From: JBQLZQ01 sp052168355
Lineage (GTDB): Bacteria > Pseudomonadota > Alphaproteobacteria > DSM-16000 > Inquilinaceae
NCBI GenBank assembly: GCA_052168355.1
Contig: JBQLZQ010000070.1
Coordinates: 78,710-142,709 of the forward strand
Direction of reading: 5' to 3'
Length of the DNA: 64,000 nt
The position numbers were made by a program, and so were the translations under genes. A model generated the notes under the pieces. It was not told the DNA's origin and made no database searches. It saw only the letters and a list, made by a program, of their open reading frames with translations. Numbering within the stretch: the first letter of the stretch is position 1; every line of letters starts with the position of its first letter. Of the stretch, positions 1 through 8,947 are shown piece after piece.

Positions 1-33
1 GACACGTCGCCGCATGCGGCCAACGGCACATAG
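1..33 (+). CDS. 3' end of an upstream gene, probably murF (partial)
   Basis: Frame 1 is open from the window edge and ends in a TAG stop at 31-33, with a short tail reading DTSPHAANGT. In alphaproteobacterial division clusters the gene directly before mraY is murF (UDP-MurNAc-tripeptide:D-Ala-D-Ala ligase), so this is probably its last ten codons. No diagnostic residue is visible, and the assignment rests on gene order alone. Confidence 0.35.
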   Translation, partial: DTSPHAANGT

Positions 34-43
34 GGCGGAATCG

Positions 44-1129
44 ATGCTGCAACATCTTCTGTTCCCGCTGGCCGACGACTTCGCGGCGTTCAACCTGTTC
101 CGGTATCTGACCTTCCGGACCGGGGGGGCGCTGCTCACCGCCCTGATCATCGCCTTCGTTACCGGGCCGACATTGATCCGCTGGCTGCGCTCGCGTCAGG
201 GGGCGGGCCAGCCGATCCGCGACGACGGGCCGGAAACCCACCTGGCGAAACGCGGCACGCCGACCATGGGCGGTCTGATGATCCTGATCGGGATGATCGG
301 CGCGACGGTGCTGTGGGCCGACCTGACCAACCCCTATGTCTGGATCGTGATCCTGGTGACGTCGGGGTTCGGCCTGGTCGGGTTCGCCGACGACTACCTC
401 AAGCTGACCAAGCGCAACACCCAGGGCCTGCCCGGGCGAGCCAAGCTTCTGTTCCAGGCGTCGATCACTGTGGTCGCGGCATTCTGGATCTACCGGGCAT
501 CCCCGGAAGCGTTGGCCGGCGGCGTGGCCATTCCGTTCGTCAAGGACTTCCTGATCCAGCTTGGCCTCTTCTTCCTGCTGTTCGCCTTGATCGTGATCAT
601 CGGCGCGTCCAACGCCGTCAACCTGACCGACGGGCTGGACGGGTTGGCGATCGTCCCGGTGATGATGGCTGCGGGCACCTTCGGCTTCATCAGCTATGTC
701 GCCGGCAACACGATCTTTTCCGACTATCTGCAGATCCATCATATGCCGGGATCGGGCGAATTGGCCGTGTTCTGCGGCGCCCTCATCGGCGCCGGTCTCG
801 GCTTCCTCTGGTTCAACGCGCCGCCGGCCATGGTCTTCATGGGCGATACCGGATCGCTGTCCATGGGCGGCGCCCTGGGGACCATCGCGGTCATCGTCAA
901 GCACGAGCTGGTGCTGGCGATCGTCGGCGGACTTTTCGTTCTGGAAGCCGTGTCGGTCATCGTCCAGGTCGCGTCGTTCAAGCTGACCGGCCGTCGGGTC
1001 TTTCGCATGGCCCCCCTGCATCACCATTTCGAGAAGAAGGGCTGGGCCGAACCGACCATCGTGATCCGGTTCTGGATCATCGCCGCGATCCTGGCGCTGG
1101 CCGGCCTCGCCACGTTGAAGCTGCGGTGA
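44..1129 (+). CDS. mraY: Phospho-N-acetylmuramoyl-pentapeptide transferase MraY
   Basis: MraY transfers phospho-MurNAc-pentapeptide from UDP to undecaprenyl phosphate in the inner membrane, making lipid I. The 361-residue product is a polytopic membrane protein of normal family length. Family motifs are present in order: FADDYLKLTKRNTQGLPGR, NAVNLTDGLDGLA with the catalytic Asp cluster, FMGDTGSL, and the HHHFEKKGW loop near the C-terminus. I chose the ATG at 44, giving MLQHLLFPLADDF, because it matches the usual alphaproteobacterial N-terminus and has a GGCGGA stretch upstream. The in-frame ATG at 14 would add ten residues without support. It is the first complete gene of the division cluster, and murD follows four bases later. 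Confidence 0.97.
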   Translation: MLQHLLFPLADDFAAFNLFRYLTFRTGGALLTALIIAFVTGPTLIRWLRSRQGAGQPIRDDGPETHLAKRGTPTMGGLMILIGMIGATVLWADLTNPYVWIVILVTSGFGLVGFADDYLKLTKRNTQGLPGRAKLLFQASITVVAAFWIYRASPEALAGGVAIPFVKDFLIQLGLFFLLFALIVIIGASNAVNLTDGLDGLAIVPVMMAAGTFGFISYVAGNTIFSDYLQIHHMPGSGELAVFCGALIGAGLGFLWFNAPPAMVFMGDTGSLSMGGALGTIAVIVKHELVLAIVGGLFVLEAVSVIVQVASFKLTGRRVFRMAPLHHHFEKKGWAEPTIVIRFWIIAAILALAGLATLKLR

Positions 1130-1133
1130 CCGG

Positions 1134-2540
1134 ATGATCGATCTCACCCGCTTCAAGGACAAGAACTTCGCCGTGCTGGGGCTTGGCGCCAGCGGCTTGG
1201 CGACCGCCGAGGCGCTGAGGGCCGCAGACGCATCGGTGCGCGCCTGGGACGACGATCCGGCCCGGCGGAACGCGGCTCAGAACGCCGGCATCGTGATTGC
1301 GGACTTCCGTCGCGCCGATATCTCCGACATCGACATGCTGGTCCTGAGCCCCGGCATCCCACGGTCGTTTCCGGCCCCCCACCCGGCCGTCGAGAACGCC
1401 CTGGCCATCGGTCGCCCGATCGTCTCCGACCTCGACCTCCTGGGCCTCGCCATGCCGGAATCGGCCTTTATGGGGATCACGGGGTCGAACGGAAAATCGA
1501 CCACGACATCCCTGATCGGCCACATCCTCAAACGGACCGGCGTCGAGTGTCAGACCGGCGGCAATTTGGGCCCCCCCGCCCTGGCGCTGGAGATGCTGGG
1601 GCCGGACGGCTGGTACGTGCTGGAGGTCAGCTCGTACCAGCTCGAGACCCTGGCTTCGATCCGCTGGACGGTCGGCGTGTTCCTCAACATCAGCCCCGAC
1701 CATCTCGACCGCTACCCGGACATGCCCGCCTATGTGCGGGCCAAGGGCCGATTGCTGGAGAGGGCGGCGGACAACGCCACGCTGATCGTGGGTGTCGACG
1801 ACGATTGGACCCGCGCCATCGCGCGGGACCTGGCACTCGCCGGCCGCACCGTCTGGCCCGTGTCAGGACAGGGCCCCGCCAAGGGCGGGGTCTATGCCGA
1901 CAACGGAGTCCTGATGGACGCCCTGGAGGGCGCCGCCCGACAGATCATGGATCTGCGCGACATCGCCACTCTGCCCGGCGCCCACAACTGGCAGAACGCC
2001 GCCGCCGCCTATGCCGCCTGTCGCGCCGCCGGCGTCGCCGCGACGGATATCGCCCAGGCCATGGCCAGTTTTCCGGGCCTGCGTCACCGCCAGGAAACGG
2101 TGGCCGTGATCAACGGCGTTCGCTTCGTCAACGACAGCAAGGCGACCAACCCGGATGCCGTGGCCAAGGCCCTGACCTCCTATAAAACGGTCTATTGGAT
2201 CGCCGGCGGCCGGGCCAAGCCGGGCGGGTTGGACGCGATCGACGCGGCGCTGGACCATGTCGCCGGGGCGTTTCTAATCGGCGAGGCCGAAGCCATGTTC
2301 GCCGATCATCTGAACGGCAAGGTCCCGGTCGAGCGGTGCGGCGATCTGCCGAGCGCCATCGACGCGGCCTATGACGCCGCCCGCCGCAGCCCACGCCCCG
2401 ATCCCGTGGTGCTGCTGTCGCCGGGCTGCGCGTCGTTCGACCAGTTCGCCAATTTCGAGGCCCGCGGCAACGCCTTTGCCGCGGCGGTCGCCAAACTGAC
2501 CAACGGGTCGCCCCTGTCGCTGGTGGAAGGCAGCCGCTGA
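1134..2540 (+). CDS. murD: UDP-N-acetylmuramoyl-L-alanine--D-glutamate ligase MurD
   Basis: MurD is the cytoplasmic ligase that adds D-Glu to UDP-MurNAc-L-Ala with ATP. The 468-residue product shows the Mur ligase fold: an N-terminal Rossmann domain (AVLGLGASGLA near residue 13), the ATP loop GITGSNGKSTTT at about 114-125, the NISPDHLDRY metal and carbamoyl-lysine region, and the C-terminal domain with FVNDSKATNPDA. The length is typical. Its TGA stop overlaps the ATG of ftsW by one base (TGATG), which implies translational coupling. Confidence 0.97.
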   Translation: MIDLTRFKDKNFAVLGLGASGLATAEALRAADASVRAWDDDPARRNAAQNAGIVIADFRRADISDIDMLVLSPGIPRSFPAPHPAVENALAIGRPIVSDLDLLGLAMPESAFMGITGSNGKSTTTSLIGHILKRTGVECQTGGNLGPPALALEMLGPDGWYVLEVSSYQLETLASIRWTVGVFLNISPDHLDRYPDMPAYVRAKGRLLERAADNATLIVGVDDDWTRAIARDLALAGRTVWPVSGQGPAKGGVYADNGVLMDALEGAARQIMDLRDIATLPGAHNWQNAAAAYAACRAAGVAATDIAQAMASFPGLRHRQETVAVINGVRFVNDSKATNPDAVAKALTSYKTVYWIAGGRAKPGGLDAIDAALDHVAGAFLIGEAEAMFADHLNGKVPVERCGDLPSAIDAAYDAARRSPRPDPVVLLSPGCASFDQFANFEARGNAFAAAVAKLTNGSPLSLVEGSR

Positions 2541-3664
2541 TGCCCGCCCTGGCCCGCACCGACACGTCGATCATGAGCCGCTGGTGGTGGACCGTGGACC
2601 GCTGGACCCTGGCGGCCCTGGGACTGCTGATCGCGTTCGGCACCATTCTGATCGTGGCCGCCAGCCCGGCCGTGGCCGAACGGCTGCGTCTGTCGGATTA
2701 CCACTTCGTCAATCGTCATCTGATGATGCTGGGTCCGGCCCTGCTCCTGCTCTGCGCGACATCGCTGCTGTCGCCGAACGGCGTGCGGCGGCTGGCCATG
2801 GCCGTGATGGCCCTGTCCCTGCTGGGTCTGGTGATCACCGTGGTCGTCGGCACGGTCGCCAACGGCGCCAGCCGCTGGATCTTTCTGCCCGGACTGTCGC
2901 TGCAGCCGTCGGAATTCGCCAAACCGGCCTTTGCCGTCATTGGCGGCTGGCTGTTCGCACGTCAGCGAACCGAAGAAGGCTTTCCCGGCTACGCCCTGGC
3001 CAGCGGGTTGTTTCTGATGATCCTGTCGCTCCTCCTGCTGCAGCCGGACCTGGGCATGTCGGTGATCGTCACCGCGGTTTGGGGCATCCAGTTCTTCCTG
3101 GCCGGGCTGCCGCTGGTTCTGGTCGTCGGCCTGGCCGCTCTGGCGCTGGGCGGTCTGGCCGGCGCCTACTTCGTCTTCGACCATGTCGGCAGCCGCATCG
3201 ACCGGTTCCTGGACCCGTCCAGCGGCGACACCTATCAGATCGCCCTGTCCCTCCGGGCATTTCGCGACGGCGGACTGTTCGGGGCCGGCCCCGGCGAGGG
3301 CGCGGTCAAGATGCGCCTGCCCGACGCCCATGCCGATTTCATCTTCGCCGTCGCGGGCGAGGAATTCGGTGCCATCTGGTCGCTGATCCTGATCGCCCTG
3401 TTCGCCTTCATCGTCCTGCGCGGCTTTATGCGCCTGGCCGCCGAGACCGACCTTTTCGTCATCCTGGCGACAGCCGGGCTGATCGCCCAGTTCGGCATGC
3501 AGGCTCTCATCAACATCGCGTCGACCCTGCATCTGATCCCGACCAAGGGCATGACCCTGCCGTTCGTCAGCTACGGCGGATCGTCGCTTCTGGCCCTGGC
3601 CCTGGGAATGGGCATGATGCTGGCCCTGACCCGGCGCCGCGCCGGCGCGGGAGGGTGGTCGTGA
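2540..3664 (+). CDS. ftsW: Septal peptidoglycan glycosyltransferase FtsW
   Basis: FtsW is the SEDS-family glycosyltransferase that polymerises lipid II at the septum with its partner transpeptidase. The 374-residue protein has about ten hydrophobic segments. Diagnostic stretches are SRWIFLPGLSLQPSEFAKPA, YQIALSLRAFRDGGLFGAGPGEG, LPDAHADFIFAVAGEEFG and the C-terminal PFVSYGGSSLLALALGMGMM. Neighbours support FtsW over RodA, because it sits between murD and murG. The ATG at 2540 overlaps the murD stop, and the TGA at 3662-3664 overlaps the GTG start of murG. Confidence 0.97.
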   Translation: MPALARTDTSIMSRWWWTVDRWTLAALGLLIAFGTILIVAASPAVAERLRLSDYHFVNRHLMMLGPALLLLCATSLLSPNGVRRLAMAVMALSLLGLVITVVVGTVANGASRWIFLPGLSLQPSEFAKPAFAVIGGWLFARQRTEEGFPGYALASGLFLMILSLLLLQPDLGMSVIVTAVWGIQFFLAGLPLVLVVGLAALALGGLAGAYFVFDHVGSRIDRFLDPSSGDTYQIALSLRAFRDGGLFGAGPGEGAVKMRLPDAHADFIFAVAGEEFGAIWSLILIALFAFIVLRGFMRLAAETDLFVILATAGLIAQFGMQALINIASTLHLIPTKGMTLPFVSYGGSSLLALALGMGMMLALTRRRAGAGGWS

Positions 3665-4821
3665 CGGCGGCGTCCTCCAACCTGATCGTACTTGCGGCCG
3701 GCGGCACCGGCGGGCACATGTTCCCGGCCGAAGCGTTGGCGCGGGCCCTGATCGGCGGCGGCCATCGGGTGGCCCTGGTCACCGACGGCCGCGGCCAGGC
3801 GTTCGACGAAACCGTGCCCGGGGCCGAGACCCATCGCATCAGCGCCGCCACCCTGGGCGCCGGTCTGGGCGGCAAGATCCGCACGGCCGCGCTGTTGGCC
3901 CGCGGCTATGGACAGGCGCGCCGCCTGCTCAAGGCCCGGCGGCCGGCGGCGGTGGTCGGGTTCGGCGGTTATCCCTCCCTGCCCACGGTCTACGCCGCCG
4001 GGCGTCTGGGGCTGCGGGTCGTGGTGCACGAGCAGAACGCGGTTCTGGGGCGCGCCAACCGCCATCTGGCCGGCGTCGCCGACCGCATCGCTGTGGCCTT
4101 TCCCGATGTCGCCGGCGTTAACCCGGCGGACCGCGGCAAGGTGGTCGTCACCGGCAACCCGGTGCGCCCGGCCATCGTCGCCGAAGCCGGCCGGGGTTAC
4201 GCACCGCCGGCCGCCGACGGACCCGTGCGGCTGTTGATCCTGGGCGGCAGCCAGGGCGCGCGCGTGTTCAGCGACGTCGTGCCGGCGGCCGTGGCCCTGC
4301 TGCCCGCCGACCTGCGGGCCCGGCTTGACATCAGCCAGCAGGCCCGCGCCGAAGATCTGGACCGGGCCCGCGCCGCCTATGGCGACGATGCCTCCGGGCG
4401 CACGCTGGCGCCGTTCTTCCAGGACGTCCCGGCCCGCATGGCGGCGGCGCATCTGGTCATCTGCCGGGCCGGCGCCTCGACACTGGCCGAACTGACGACG
4501 TTGGGCCGGCCCGCCATCCTGGTGCCCTATCCGTTCGCCACCGACGATCATCAGACGGCCAATGCCCGCGCCGTCGCGGCGGCCGGCGCCGGCTGGCTGA
4601 TGCCCCAGCCCAACTTTACGGCCGAGGCCCTGGCAGAGCGGCTGCTGGCTCTGCTCGGCAATCCGGCCGCCCTTACCAAGGCCGCCGCCGCCGCCATCGC
4701 CTTTGGTCACCCGGACGCGGCCGACCGGCTGGCCCGCGCCGTCCTCGATCTGATCCAGACCAATGGCGGTCCAGACGTAAACACCGGCACGCCGACCGGG
4801 AACCGGGAGGCCGCGGCATGA
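3661..4821 (+). CDS. murG: UDP-GlcNAc:lipid I N-acetylglucosaminyltransferase MurG
   Basis: MurG adds GlcNAc to lipid I on the cytoplasmic face of the membrane, giving lipid II. The 386-residue product is a GT-B enzyme. The N-terminal domain has AAGGTGGHMFPAEALA, GFGGYPSLPT and HEQNAVLGRANR. The C-terminal UDP-GlcNAc domain has GGSQGARVFSDVVP, CRAGASTLAEL and PYPFATDDHQTANA. The frame is open far upstream, but the start is the GTG at 3661. It overlaps the ftsW stop as GTGA and places the first GGTGGH loop about 14 residues in, as in the family. The stop overlaps the murC ATG (ATGA). Confidence 0.96.
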   Translation: MTAASSNLIVLAAGGTGGHMFPAEALARALIGGGHRVALVTDGRGQAFDETVPGAETHRISAATLGAGLGGKIRTAALLARGYGQARRLLKARRPAAVVGFGGYPSLPTVYAAGRLGLRVVVHEQNAVLGRANRHLAGVADRIAVAFPDVAGVNPADRGKVVVTGNPVRPAIVAEAGRGYAPPAADGPVRLLILGGSQGARVFSDVVPAAVALLPADLRARLDISQQARAEDLDRARAAYGDDASGRTLAPFFQDVPARMAAAHLVICRAGASTLAELTTLGRPAILVPYPFATDDHQTANARAVAAAGAGWLMPQPNFTAEALAERLLALLGNPAALTKAAAAAIAFGHPDAADRLARAVLDLIQTNGGPDVNTGTPTGNREAAA

Positions 4822-6254
4822 AACGCATGGGATTGGATATCGGCACGATCCATTTTGTGGGCATCGGCGGCATCGGGATGAGCGGCATCGCCGAGGTGCT
4901 GCACAATCTGGGATACACGGTCAAAGGCAGCGACGTGGCCGAAAGCGCCAACGTCCAGCGCCTGCGGGCGTTGGGCATCGCCGTCGATATCGGCCATCGC
5001 AGCGAGAATGTCGGGACGGCCGCCGTTGTCGTCGTGTCGTCGGCGATCCGTCCCGACAACCCGGAATTGATCACCGCCCGCGCCGGGATGATCCCGGTGG
5101 TCCGCCGGGCGGAAATGCTGGCCGAGCTGATGCGCCTCAAGCAGGCCATCGCCATCGGCGGCACCCACGGCAAGACAACCACCACCTCCATCATTGCCAC
5201 CATCCTGGATGGGGCCGGCCTGGACCCGACGGTCATCAATGGCGGCATCATCAACGCCTACGGCACCAACGCGCGGCTGGGCGCCGGCGAGTGGATGGTG
5301 GTCGAGGCCGACGAAAGCGACGGCACATTCACCCGGCTGCCGGCCACCGTCGCCGTGGTCACCAACATCGATCCCGAGCATCTGGACTTTTACGGATCGT
5401 TCGATGCGGTCCGGCGCGCCTTCGAGCAGTTCGTCACCAACCTGCCCTTTTACGGCTTCGCCGCCATGTGCATCGACCATCCCGAGGTCCAGGCCATGAT
5501 CCCGCGGGTCCTGGACCGCCGGATCGTCACCTACGGCTTCAATCCCCAGGCCGACGTCCGCGCCGACAACCTGGACATGTCGCCGGACGGCAGCCGCTTC
5601 GATGTCGTGATCGCCGACCGCGGCGGACGCAGCCGCACGCTGCCGCGCGTCACCCTGCCCATGCTGGGGCAGCACAATGTGCAGAACGCCCTGGCCGGGA
5701 TCGCCGTGGGCAGCGAACTGGGTCTCAAGGACGAAGCCATCGTCGCCGCCCTGGCCGGGTTCTCCGGCGTCAAGCGGCGCTTCACCCGCACCGGGACCGT
5801 CGGCGGCGTCACCATCGTCGACGATTACGGCCACCACCCGGTGGAAATCGCCGCCGTGCTGCGCGCCGCCCGGAGCGGCGTCGCCCAGGGGCGCGTCATC
5901 GCCGTCGTTCAGCCTCACCGCTATTCGCGGCTGCAGAGCCTGTTCGAGGAATTCTGCACCTGCTTCAACGACGCCGACACGGTGATCGTCGCCGACGTGT
6001 ACGCCGCGGGCGAGGCCCCGATCGACGGCGTTGACCGCGATGGCCTGGTCCAAGGCCTGCTCAGCCACGGTCACCGGCAGGCCCTGCCCCTCCCCAGCGC
6101 CGACGCGCTGGCCGGCATGGTGCATGGCATGACGGAGCCGGGCGACATGGTCGTTTGCCTGGGCGCGGGCAACATCACCGCCTGGGCCAATGCCCTGCCC
6201 GGCCAGCTGGAAGCGCTTCAGCAAGACTCCGTCAAGACGGGAGCCCGGTCATGA
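4818..6254 (+). CDS. murC: UDP-N-acetylmuramate--L-alanine ligase MurC
   Basis: MurC attaches L-Ala to UDP-MurNAc with ATP, the first amino-acid addition in peptidoglycan precursor synthesis. The 478-residue product has the N-terminal UDP-binding stretch HFVGIGGIGMSGIAEVL, the ATP loop GGTHGKTTTTS at about 114-124, EADESDGTF, TNIDPEHLDFY, and the C-terminal DDYGHHPVEI and QPHRYSRLQSLFEEF blocks, all specific to MurC. The start overlaps the murG stop by four bases, and the stop overlaps the murB ATG. Confidence 0.97.
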   Translation: MKRMGLDIGTIHFVGIGGIGMSGIAEVLHNLGYTVKGSDVAESANVQRLRALGIAVDIGHRSENVGTAAVVVVSSAIRPDNPELITARAGMIPVVRRAEMLAELMRLKQAIAIGGTHGKTTTTSIIATILDGAGLDPTVINGGIINAYGTNARLGAGEWMVVEADESDGTFTRLPATVAVVTNIDPEHLDFYGSFDAVRRAFEQFVTNLPFYGFAAMCIDHPEVQAMIPRVLDRRIVTYGFNPQADVRADNLDMSPDGSRFDVVIADRGGRSRTLPRVTLPMLGQHNVQNALAGIAVGSELGLKDEAIVAALAGFSGVKRRFTRTGTVGGVTIVDDYGHHPVEIAAVLRAARSGVAQGRVIAVVQPHRYSRLQSLFEEFCTCFNDADTVIVADVYAAGEAPIDGVDRDGLVQGLLSHGHRQALPLPSADALAGMVHGMTEPGDMVVCLGAGNITAWANALPGQLEALQQDSVKTGARS

Positions 6255-7192
6255 CCGCGGCGCAGCGCAACGGCCAGACCCTGATCGACCGCCTGCCGCC
6301 GGTGCGCGGTCGGATCACGGTCAATGCGCCCCTTGCGGGCGTGACCTGGTTCCGGGTCGGCGGTCCGGCCGACATCCTGTTCAAGCCGGTCGATGCCGAG
6401 GATCTTGCGACCTTCCTGGCCGGCTGCCCGGCCGACGTGCCGGTCACCGTGCTGGGCGTGGCGTCGAATACCCTGGTGCGGGACGGCGGGATCCCCGGCG
6501 TGGTCATCCGCCTGGGTCGCGCCTTTGTCGACATCGCGGCGGCCGACGGCCAGGTGACCGCCGGCGCCGCGGCGCTGGACGTCAATGTCGCCCGGGTCGC
6601 CGCCGACGCCGGATTGGCCGGACTGGAATTCCTGGTCGGCATCCCCGGCACCATCGGCGGCGCCCTGCGCATGAATGCCGGCGCCTACGGCACCGAAATG
6701 AAGGACGTGGTCGATCATGCCATGGCGTTGGACCGGTCGGGCGGCGCCCACCGCCTGTCCCTGCCGGATCTGGGCTTTTCCTACCGCCACAGCGGCGTCG
6801 ATGACGACTGGATCTTTACCGGCGTGGTCCTGAACGCCCGCCCCGGCGACCGGGACGCGATCACGAGGCGCATGACCGAAATCAGCACCGCACGCGGCGA
6901 TACCCAACCGGTGCGGTCGCAGACCGGCGGGTCGACCTTCGCCAACCCAGACGGCCACAAGGCGTGGGAACTGATCGACAAGGCCGGCTGCCGCGGCCTG
7001 ACCATCGGCGGCGCCCAGGTGTCGGAAAAGCACTGCAACTTCCTGATCAACACCGGCACCGCCACGGCCGCCGACCTCGAGTCCCTGGGGGAGGAAGTGC
7101 GCCGCCGGGTGCGTGAGCAGTTCGGTATCGAGCTGCGGTGGGAAATCCGCCGCATCGGTATTCCCGCCGAGGGATCACCGGCCCATGGGTAA
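6251..7192 (+). CDS. murB: UDP-N-acetylenolpyruvoylglucosamine reductase MurB
   Basis: MurB is the FAD- and NADPH-dependent reductase that turns enolpyruvyl-UDP-GlcNAc into UDP-MurNAc. The 313-residue protein has the FAD-binding pattern NAPLAGVTWFRVGGPAD, LGVASNTLVRDGG, GLEFLVGIPGTIGGALRMNA and GAYGTEMKDVV. The SGGSTF-like catalytic region appears as QTGGSTFANPDG, followed by AWELIDKAGCRGL and the C-terminal EKHCNFLIN. It is the short type I form. The ATG at 6251 is inside the murC stop overlap. The longer open frame upstream reads through murC in another phase and is not used. Confidence 0.96.
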   Translation: MTAAQRNGQTLIDRLPPVRGRITVNAPLAGVTWFRVGGPADILFKPVDAEDLATFLAGCPADVPVTVLGVASNTLVRDGGIPGVVIRLGRAFVDIAAADGQVTAGAAALDVNVARVAADAGLAGLEFLVGIPGTIGGALRMNAGAYGTEMKDVVDHAMALDRSGGAHRLSLPDLGFSYRHSGVDDDWIFTGVVLNARPGDRDAITRRMTEISTARGDTQPVRSQTGGSTFANPDGHKAWELIDKAGCRGLTIGGAQVSEKHCNFLINTGTATAADLESLGEEVRRRVREQFGIELRWEIRRIGIPAEGSPAHG

Positions 7193-8105
7193 GCGCGTCG
7201 CGGTCATGATGGGCGGCTGGTCGGCGGAACGGGAGGTCAGCCTGTCGTCCGGGCAGGAATGCGCCAAGGCGTTGAAAGAGGCCGGATACACGGTGACGAC
7301 GATCGATGTCGGCCGCGACCTGCCGGCGCTTCTCGCCGCGCTGGATCCCCGCCCCGACGTCCTGTTCAACGCCCTGCACGGCAAGGGTGGCGAAGACGGC
7401 ACCGTCCAGGGCGTGTTCGAGCTGCTGGGCATTCCCTACACCCACTCCGGCATCCTCGCCTCGGCCGTTGCCATGAACAAGGAGCTGGCCAAGGCGGTGT
7501 TTCGCCAGGCCGGCATCCCGGTGCCCGACGGCCGCGTCGTTCCCGCCGAGGATGTCGCCGCCGGCCATGTTCTCGCCCCCCCCTACATCGTCAAGCCGGT
7601 CGACGAGGGCTCCAGTGTCGGAATCACCATCGTTCATCCGGGCGATAACCAACCCGGAATCGACAGGAACAGTTGGGCCTACGGCAGGTCCGTGCTGGTC
7701 GAAAGCTATATCCCGGGGCGTGAACTGACGGTGGCGGTCATGGGCGACCGCTCCCTCGCCGTCACCGAAATCAAGCCCCGCCAGCGCTTCTACGACTATG
7801 CCGCGAAATACACCAAAGGCCAGGCCGACCACCACATTCCGGCCGACCTGCCACCGGCGGTTTACGAGAATTGCCTGCGCCTGGCGCTCAAGGCCCATCA
7901 GGTGCTGGGCTGCAGCGGCGTCAGCCGCGCCGACTTCCGCTACGACGACAGCAAGCCCGGCAGCCAGGGCTTGTTCATGCTGGAGGTCAACACCCAGCCC
8001 GGCATGACGCCGCTGTCGCTGGTTCCCGAGCAGGCCGCCTATGCCGGGATGAGCTTTTCGGCCCTGTGTTCATGGATGGTGGAGAACGCCCAATGCCACG
8101 CGTGA
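7185..8105 (+). CDS. ddl: D-alanine--D-alanine ligase
   Basis: Ddl joins two D-alanines with ATP for the pentapeptide stem. The 306-residue protein is an ATP-grasp enzyme of DdlB length. It has VMMGGWSAEREVSLSSG at the N-terminus, NALHGKGGEDGTVQG, IPYTHSGILASAVAMNK, the ATP-grasp lysine and loop in YIVKPVDEGSSVGI, and the metal-binding C-terminal stretch MLEVNTQPGMTPLSLVPEQA. The ATG at 7185 lies eight bases inside the murB 3' end and is followed directly by the conserved GKRVAVMMGG, which fixes the start. Confidence 0.97.
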   Translation: MGKRVAVMMGGWSAEREVSLSSGQECAKALKEAGYTVTTIDVGRDLPALLAALDPRPDVLFNALHGKGGEDGTVQGVFELLGIPYTHSGILASAVAMNKELAKAVFRQAGIPVPDGRVVPAEDVAAGHVLAPPYIVKPVDEGSSVGITIVHPGDNQPGIDRNSWAYGRSVLVESYIPGRELTVAVMGDRSLAVTEIKPRQRFYDYAAKYTKGQADHHIPADLPPAVYENCLRLALKAHQVLGCSGVSRADFRYDDSKPGSQGLFMLEVNTQPGMTPLSLVPEQAAYAGMSFSALCSWMVENAQCHA

Positions 8106-8947
8106 GCACAAAGGCCCGCGCCAAGCCACGGCGGTCCGCGCCGACGCGTCGCCGGCCGCCGGCCCGCAATCGCGGGATGGCCATCAGGTTGGGCGGCATC
8201 GGCCTGGCGACGGCAACTCTCCTGTTCGGCGGCATCTGGGCCGTGGCCAGCGGCTGGGCGGGAGAGCAGGCCCGGGCGCTCGGCCAGGGCGTGCTGGCGT
8301 TGACCGTCGATTTCGGCTTCGGCATCGAGGAGGTCCTGGTCACCGGCCGCGAGCGCACCGATGCCGCCGCCGTGCTGACGGCCCTGGACATCGCGCGCGG
8401 CGACCCGATCCTGGCGTTCTCGCCCGACCGGGCGCTGGCCGCCGTGACCGCCCTGCCCTGGGTGTCCACCGCCACGGTCGAACGTCGCCTGCCAGACACC
8501 ATCGTGGTTCATATCGAGGAACGGCGACCCCTGGCGCTGTGGCAGAACGACGAGGGATGGACGGTGATCGACGCCGAGGGCGTGATCCTGGTTCGGGACG
8601 ACATCCAGCCGTTCGTCAGCCTGCCGATGGTGATCGGATCGGGTGCCGCCGACGATGCCGCGACGCTGCTCGCGGCGCTGGCCGCCGAACCCGCGATCGA
8701 AGCGCGCGTCGAAGCGGCCATCCGGCGCGGCGACCGGCGCTGGGATCTGAGGCTCGACAACGGCGTCGACGTGCGGCTTCCCGAAACCGGCGTGGCCGAT
8801 GCCCTTCGCCGCCTGACCCGGATGGATCGCGACGGCACCCTGTTCCAGCGCGACCAGATCGCCATCGATCTGCGCACCCCCGATCGCGTGCCCGTGCGGC
8901 TGTCGGCAGAGGCGGCGGAGCATCGCCGCAGTGGAGACGAAAGCTGA
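8093..8947 (+). CDS. ftsQ: Cell division protein FtsQ
   Basis: FtsQ is a bitopic inner-membrane divisome protein that links early and late division proteins. The 284-residue product has a basic cytoplasmic N-terminus (about 1-38), one transmembrane helix (roughly 39-60), a POTRA domain starting at VDFGFGIEEVLVTGRERTD, and the FtsQ beta domain with LPWVSTATVERRLPDTIVV, ALWQNDEGWTVIDAEG and a C-terminal IDLRTPDRVPVRL. The start at 8093 overlaps the ddl 3' end by 13 bases. The stop overlaps the ftsA ATG (TGATG). Sequence is poorly conserved in this family, so position and domain order carry the call. Confidence 0.93.
   Translation: MPRVSTKARAKPRRSAPTRRRPPARNRGMAIRLGGIGLATATLLFGGIWAVASGWAGEQARALGQGVLALTVDFGFGIEEVLVTGRERTDAAAVLTALDIARGDPILAFSPDRALAAVTALPWVSTATVERRLPDTIVVHIEERRPLALWQNDEGWTVIDAEGVILVRDDIQPFVSLPMVIGSGAADDAATLLAALAAEPAIEARVEAAIRRGDRRWDLRLDNGVDVRLPETGVADALRRLTRMDRDGTLFQRDQIAIDLRTPDRVPVRLSAEAAEHRRSGDES

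Noticed and set aside
2584..3660. Open frame upstream of the murG GTG, overlapping ftsW in another phase
   Set aside because: It is only the extension of the murG frame through ftsW. The residues before the GTG at 3661 are Arg/Gly-rich and unrelated to MurG.
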